Below the pieces are notes generated by a model. The model saw only the letters and a list, made by a program, of their open reading frames with translations, was not told the origin of the DNA and searched no databases. A stretch of 64,000 bases of DNA from Paracentrotus lividus (lineage: Eukaryota; Echinodermata; Echinoidea; Camarodonta; Echinidae): positions 18,293,906 through 18,357,905 of the forward strand of contig CALNVZ010002100.1 of NCBI GenBank assembly GCA_940671915.1, read 5' to 3'. Each line of letters opens with the position of its first letter. Position 1 is the stretch's first letter. Position numbers and translations under genes: made by a program. Shown one piece after another: positions 59,507-64,000 of this stretch.

Positions 59507-59573
59507 CGAGGATCCCCGTTCTTTCACGGCTCGTCTCCCCGTATCGTCGGGGAGGCGAGCCGGTCGATCCTCG
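59507..59573. other. Two-tier hairpin, possible structured RNA
   Basis: Outer 8 bp arms CGAGGATC (59507-59514) and GATCCTCG (59566-59573) enclose inner 14 bp arms GGCTCGTCTCCCCG (59528-59541) and CGGGGAGGCGAGCC (59548-59561) with a 6-base loop. Only one inner pair is non-Watson-Crick, a T-G pair. The GC-rich block stands out in AT-rich DNA. No known RNA family or transposon end was recognised. Confidence 0.5.
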
Positions 59574-60321
59574 ATGCACCCACCACACTACATTCGTTCG
59601 ACAGCTCTGTTTTCCCCCTCACAATGTCAATGAATTAAACTCGTTATATTATGTTTCTTTTAGCATTTACCTTTTTTGTTTTAGATGGAGGTGCCCTTTT
59701 CCTTGCTCCTCTGATGAAAAAAGACATAATGAACCGATTGTCCACGAAAAGTAGAAATAAAATATGCTAGAATTGTGTCTTCCGCACAGATTTCGTACAC
59801 ACGTGTGCAAACTTCATTACAAAAGCTAAATTTGAAAGAGGTTTGACTTGAAGGAATTGCCGTAGTCCGTACCGTATGTACGCCCTGTATGTAGACATGA
59901 CAACAACTGACGCTGTGGAACATGGCGGCCGTTATTGACGACTGACGTAAAACGGTTTTGAAAACGACCATAATTATAGCAGTTATATCACCATTGAATA
60001 AGGCCAAGTGTTAAGACCTTTAGCCAAATGCGATGATAATTTTCAATGACTCTTGAAGAAGGGACATCTGAAGACAAGGACTTTGAACATTGTTGAACAT
60101 GGAACGAAACGGGCTCGGGAGAGCATCATCGCCATTATTGTCAACGCGTATCCCCCCGACCCGGCCCGGTCAAGAACCGTCAATGATCCCGTCAGCTCAA
60201 GGAATCGAAAACATCGTTACCTAACACTACAGCCAACCAGTGTCGGTGATTAACATCTCATCTTGATTTCCATCTTAATACAGACTCGACAGGACAAGTT
60301 AAAGGTAGGCTAGTAGGCTAT

Positions 60322-60823
60322 ATGATGGGGGGTTCATTGTCCGGACACTTAAGCAGATAAAAACATCATCTTTTGCTCTCGATTTTCTCAAAATTTGTGC
60401 AGTAGATAGCAAAAATATTTGTGAATATTTGTGCTTTGTTATATTGTCTGATATTATTTTCACTCAAATAATGAAATATTGATCACAAAGCTCCTAAAAT
60501 TGCCATCTTTGTCCGGACAAACAACCCGTCTGGACATACAACAACCGGGTATTGTTGTATACCAGTTGTTGTATACCCAGTTATTGCCGGACAGGTTGGG
60601 TGTCCGGACACTCAATTTTAACCAGTCATTTATAATAGAAAGGGTTTCCAGGCCAAGCAATGTCTTTGTTTTTTTAGCACAAAGTGTTAGAAAATATTGT
60701 GAAGAACAATTGATGATGAAAAGCAGTAGACTCTATTCAATACATATTTTTGGCTAAATCCTGAGACAAAAAACCAAGCTTCATTTTTGTTAAGTGTCCG
60801 GACACCCAACCCCCCCATCCTAT
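60322..60823. mobile_element. Element with TGTCCGGACA-containing inverted ends
   Basis: The left end (GATGGGGGGTTCATTGTCCG) and right end (inverse of CCGGACACCCAACCCCCCCA) are imperfect terminal inverted repeats that include the palindrome TGTCCGGACA. The same palindrome occurs at 60510 and 60601 inside. A partial second copy lies at 61361-61571. No coding frame. Confidence 0.6.
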
Positions 60824-61360
60824 GATGGGGAGACCATAGTTCGCGCAAATTTCAAAAATTATAGAAAATGCGACATTCAATAAACAATTTTTCATATTTT
60901 ACACAAAATCAACAAAAACTATAAATACCAAATAAACTGCAAAATTCTAAACTCCGAATCGTCGATCGAACGATCGCGCATTCTGCTGAAAAAGTCAACA
61001 AAACAGTGTTACCTTAATTCCCATACGGGTGTTTGACAAAGATTTATCAAGAAATTCCATCAGTCTAAGAAAAGTGAATTACAGTAAATGTAAGTCAAAA
61101 TTTCATAGAATTAGATGAATATCATCTTACAATTTTGATGATATTTAATCAGAAAATGATGATTTCCAGACCCTTTTCCGATGTTTGATCAATAATTTCA
61201 CAATTTAATACATTGTACCGTGACGACAGATTGATTCTTAAGCAATTTGGGATCCCTCTTTTTGATGGTGCTTATATTTTCAAAATATTAATTACTTTTT
61301 GAGATATCCGGCGTGCGTGAATTAGGGTCACGCACAAATTATGGTCACACCACCATGTCG

Positions 61361-61571
61361 AGACAGGTTGGATGTCCGGACACTCAATTTTTAACAGTCA
61401 TTTGAAAAGCAATGTCTTTGTAGTTCTTTAGCACAAAATGTAAGAAAATATTTTAAAGAACAAATATTGATGATGATAAGCAGTATTCAACAGTTATTTT
61501 TGGCTTAATCCTCAGACGACAGACCAGGCTTCATTTTTCTTAAGTGTCCGGACAACCAACCCCCCATCCTA
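61361..61571. repeat. Partial second copy of the TGTCCGGACA element
   Basis: Matches 60586-60823 in order: ACAGGTTGGATGTCCGGACA, then CAATGTCTTTG, then TTTTTGGCTTAATCCT, then TTAAGTGTCCGGAC. It has small indels and lacks the left inverted end. Confidence 0.75.
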
Positions 61572-62177
61572 CACCCCTTCTAGCATTTGTTTGATAGTCA
61601 CTCGTATGAAGGAAAATGAAATAAATTTGCAAAAAATCTTTTAGGTTGTTAATGTTAGTTTTTATATTGTCTTTAAGTTAGAACCTAACGTTATATAGAT
61701 CTAGATTCTAACATGTTAGGCGTGATCTACTCTTTTTCTGACCAAAATTGTGTCCAGACGTATTGGGTATCCAAACAGATGATTTCAAATAACCATTTAA
61801 AAAGGTTTACGAGAAACTTTTTTGTATTTTCAGCAAAAAATGTTCAATTTTTTTCCCCTAAAAGTTAGACCTAACATTAACGTTAGATCTAACTTAGTCT
61901 AGATCTAGATCATGAACGATTAGTGATGCGTCATTACAAAAACAGGTTTGTTACAATGTTAGGCCTACTATTAGTGATATGTCATTACAAAAACAGAATT
62001 GTTAGGTGTCCGGACTCTCATGTGACGCCAATGCGAATATCATTACAGATTATCATTATCAAAGTCTATTAGACTAGGCCTAGCCTTAGGGCCTACTAAC
62101 AGTTAGATCTGCATATACTAGAATGAATGAAAGTGAAAAATTGCTCAATATTATTAATGATGATCTAATTTGCATAG
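61572..62177. other. Upstream region of the membrane-protein gene
   Basis: AT-rich with short repeated words (TTAGATCTAA, GTGATGCGTCATTACAAAAACAG and its neighbour at about 61975). No gene is recognised. It may hold 5' UTR sequence, with an AG acceptor immediately before the ATG at 62178. Confidence 0.4.
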
Positions 62178-63332
62178 ATGGTGCGAAAGCTCCTGTGTTG
62201 TACTGACAACCTACTGGTGCTGCCTGTCAGTGGGGTGTTCATGTCTCTACTTGGTCTGGTCCTACTCATCATCTGTCTTGTGGCAAGAGGAATCACGACA
62301 TCACTCCATCTTGTTATAGCACCAAGCACCACATATCTAGCTGCGCTATTGGTGAGTAGCCCCGTAAGCCTTATTAATCCTGTTCATAAAAAAAGTAGAT
62401 TTTCTCTTAGTTTTTATAAAATAATATAAAAGAGACAAACTACATGTAGTGTAACTTAAATGCAGGAAATTTATCCACAGATATGATTTACTGGGTAAGA
62501 AGTATTGTTTTTCAAATCATCCAACAAGTTTAATAGAAAATTATTTATGACGATTTATGTTAAACAACTGTGTAGGCCTACAAATTTGGTGGAGAATCAT
62601 AATATTTGCTTTCTGTCTTTTTTTAAATAGATTATTCAATGATTTTCAAATTATCCACAATTTGATCGATGTAATAATCTACCAAATATTTCTTTTATTT
62701 CAGACTATTGTGTTGGGCATTTTCTCCATAATTCTCCTGAAAAAGAGGCATATAATTTTGGTGAGTATTAAAAAGTATACAACAGTTATGGCTGGTTTAC
62801 ATGTACCTGCAGTCATCTAGATTTAAACCATATTCATGTAGGTCATTCAAATATTTAGAACATAGATTTGATTTTTAAGTCTCTTCTGATGTAAAAAAAA
62901 AAAAAACAGTTGGGAGCTTCTTTACCATTATTAAAGCAATCAAGAGTTTGGTTAGCTGAATTTCACAATTGTAATTATGGTTAATATTCTTGAAGTGTAT
63001 TTTACATAACCCCTATTTTTATTTACCGATTGAGCAATAAATCCAACACACTAAGATTTAGAGTAAAAATTCTCTCTGAATTATAATTCTTGTCAATTAT
63101 TTGTTTCCTCGGTGTATATCCTGTATAATCTTGATTCCACAGATATGCCTCTCCATATTACTGAGTGTGGTGGACCTGGTAGTATGCATTGTACACGCAG
63201 CAAGGGCAGCCCTTGTTTCTATTCCGTTCCTAGGTAGCTTCTCTGTGTGTGTCCTCAGAGCTACCAGTGCAGAGTGTCAATGCTACATATTTGGAGATGG
63301 AACTACCAATAGTACTGTCATTGTACCTGGAG
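62178..63332 (+). CDS. Multi-pass membrane protein, 5' exons only
   Basis: Three exons with strong GT-AG junctions and consistent phases: 62178-62351, 62704-62760 and 63143-63332, the last ending in phase 1, so the gene continues. The 140 residues begin MVRKLLCCTDN. Hydrophobic spans lie at about 13-36 (VSGVFMSLLGLVLLIICLVA), 44-72 and 76-97 (LSILLSVVDLVVCIVHAA). After the third span come a CQC motif and an NST glycosylation site, so this part is probably an outside loop before a fourth span. Short loops and this topology recall small tetraspan families such as CD20/sarcospan-like proteins, but no diagnostic motif is seen. Confidence 0.6.
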
Positions 63333-63721
63333 GTAAGTGATTTTCCTTTCAAATTTATCCTCCGTATTTGCATGTGATACATCCTGTTTTTAATTTAATG
63401 TAAATAGTATTTAGAGGTCAAGTGCATGCTCAGGTTTTCTCAAAGCAGGAACAATCTGAAACTGGGAACTTTATTTATTAGCTAAACAAAAAACATATCG
63501 TAACCAGGCTACTGCCTGCGAATGCAGGACAGTGCAAGGTTAACATAATTTGATACATGAATATATATATACAAACATTGAATAATAGATACAATAAAAA
63601 TATTTCTTTTAAAAAGAGTTATAAAATTAAACAATATTTTGTATTGACAACTTCAGAATGAATATGATCAATTAGCCCCTAAAGCATATCAAATAAAGCA
63701 CACTACAAAAGAAGTGTTTTT

Positions 63722-64000
63722 TATGCCTCCGCCACCGAAGGTGGTGCCGGAGGCATCATGTTTTCGGGTTGTCCGTACGTCCCGCTTGCCCGTTATCGCG
63801 ATATCTCAAGAACCACTTGAGATATCAACTTCAAACTTAGGGATAATATGTACCACCATAGGAAGATGATCTGATCAGATTTTGGAGCGTGTAGGTCAAA
63901 GGTCACGGAGGTCAAAATAGTGAAATTCTATGTATTTAGTTCGTTATCGCAATATCTCAAAAACCATTTGAGATATGAGCTTCACACTTAGGTGTAGTAT
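63722..64000 (+). repeat. Second copy of the GCCTCCG-hairpin dispersed repeat
   Basis: Begins ATGCCTCCGCCACCGAAGGT and GGTGCCGGAGGCAT, a strong hairpin. It then matches 11836-12258 through CATGTTTTCGGGTTGTCC, GAGATATCAACTTCAAACTT and GATCTGATCAGATTTTGGAG. It runs off the right edge. Confidence 0.8.

Overview
The window looks like nuclear DNA of a marine invertebrate animal, most likely a deuterostome such as an echinoderm. It has small exons with GT-AG introns, AT-rich non-coding DNA, many foldback and MITE-type transposons, and a (ATT)n-tailed SINE-like repeat. It carries no bacterial operons, ribosome binding sites or CRISPR. The organism call is an inference from repeat style and gene structure, not from a species marker.

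Layout. 1-1278: AT-rich DNA without a visible gene. 1279-8598: a 7.3 kb foldback element. Two inverted arrays of a ~227 bp repeat flank a degenerate ~28 bp GGGGCGCC array. 9172-16995: a plus-strand eight-exon gene of unknown function, followed by GC-richer, coding-like but frame-broken DNA to 18054 and a poly(A) signal at 18884. 18890-21726: nothing recognised. 21727-22640: a frameshifted carbohydrate sulfotransferase relic on the minus strand. 23-31.8 kb: repeats only (foldbacks, a GCGC-type element, a 252 bp tandem duplication, ATC-rich DNA, a SINE, a retrotransposon fragment). 32037-55884: RRP9 (U3-55K), the WD40 protein of the U3 snoRNP, on the minus strand. Twelve coding exons with fully consistent phases give 455 residues; only the start exon is uncertain. 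58-62 kb: a minisatellite and palindromic repeats. 62178-63332: the 5' part of a plus-strand gene for a multi-pass membrane protein that runs on toward the right edge.

The fifth RRP9 intron in the exon set listed here is about 14.2 kb. It holds a 12.7 kb element bounded by TTAA duplications and short terminal inverted repeats. Inside are inverted arrays of ~143 bp units and a plus-strand, intron-containing gene. That gene has two CxxC/HxxxC zinc-binding-like modules and a C-terminal region with spaced acidic motifs (D, EEAD, DTD, GSD) resembling PIN/XPG-type nucleases. Its N-terminal third carries frameshifts; the last 2.4 kb is open.

A second theme is exon 'echoes'. At three separate exons (one in the plus-strand gene, two in RRP9) a ~140-200 bp unit spanning an exon-intron boundary has been copied in tandem two or three times. 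The copies decay, but several keep the reading frame and a splice site. In one RRP9 case the large transposon sits exactly between two echo copies, so the amplification came first.
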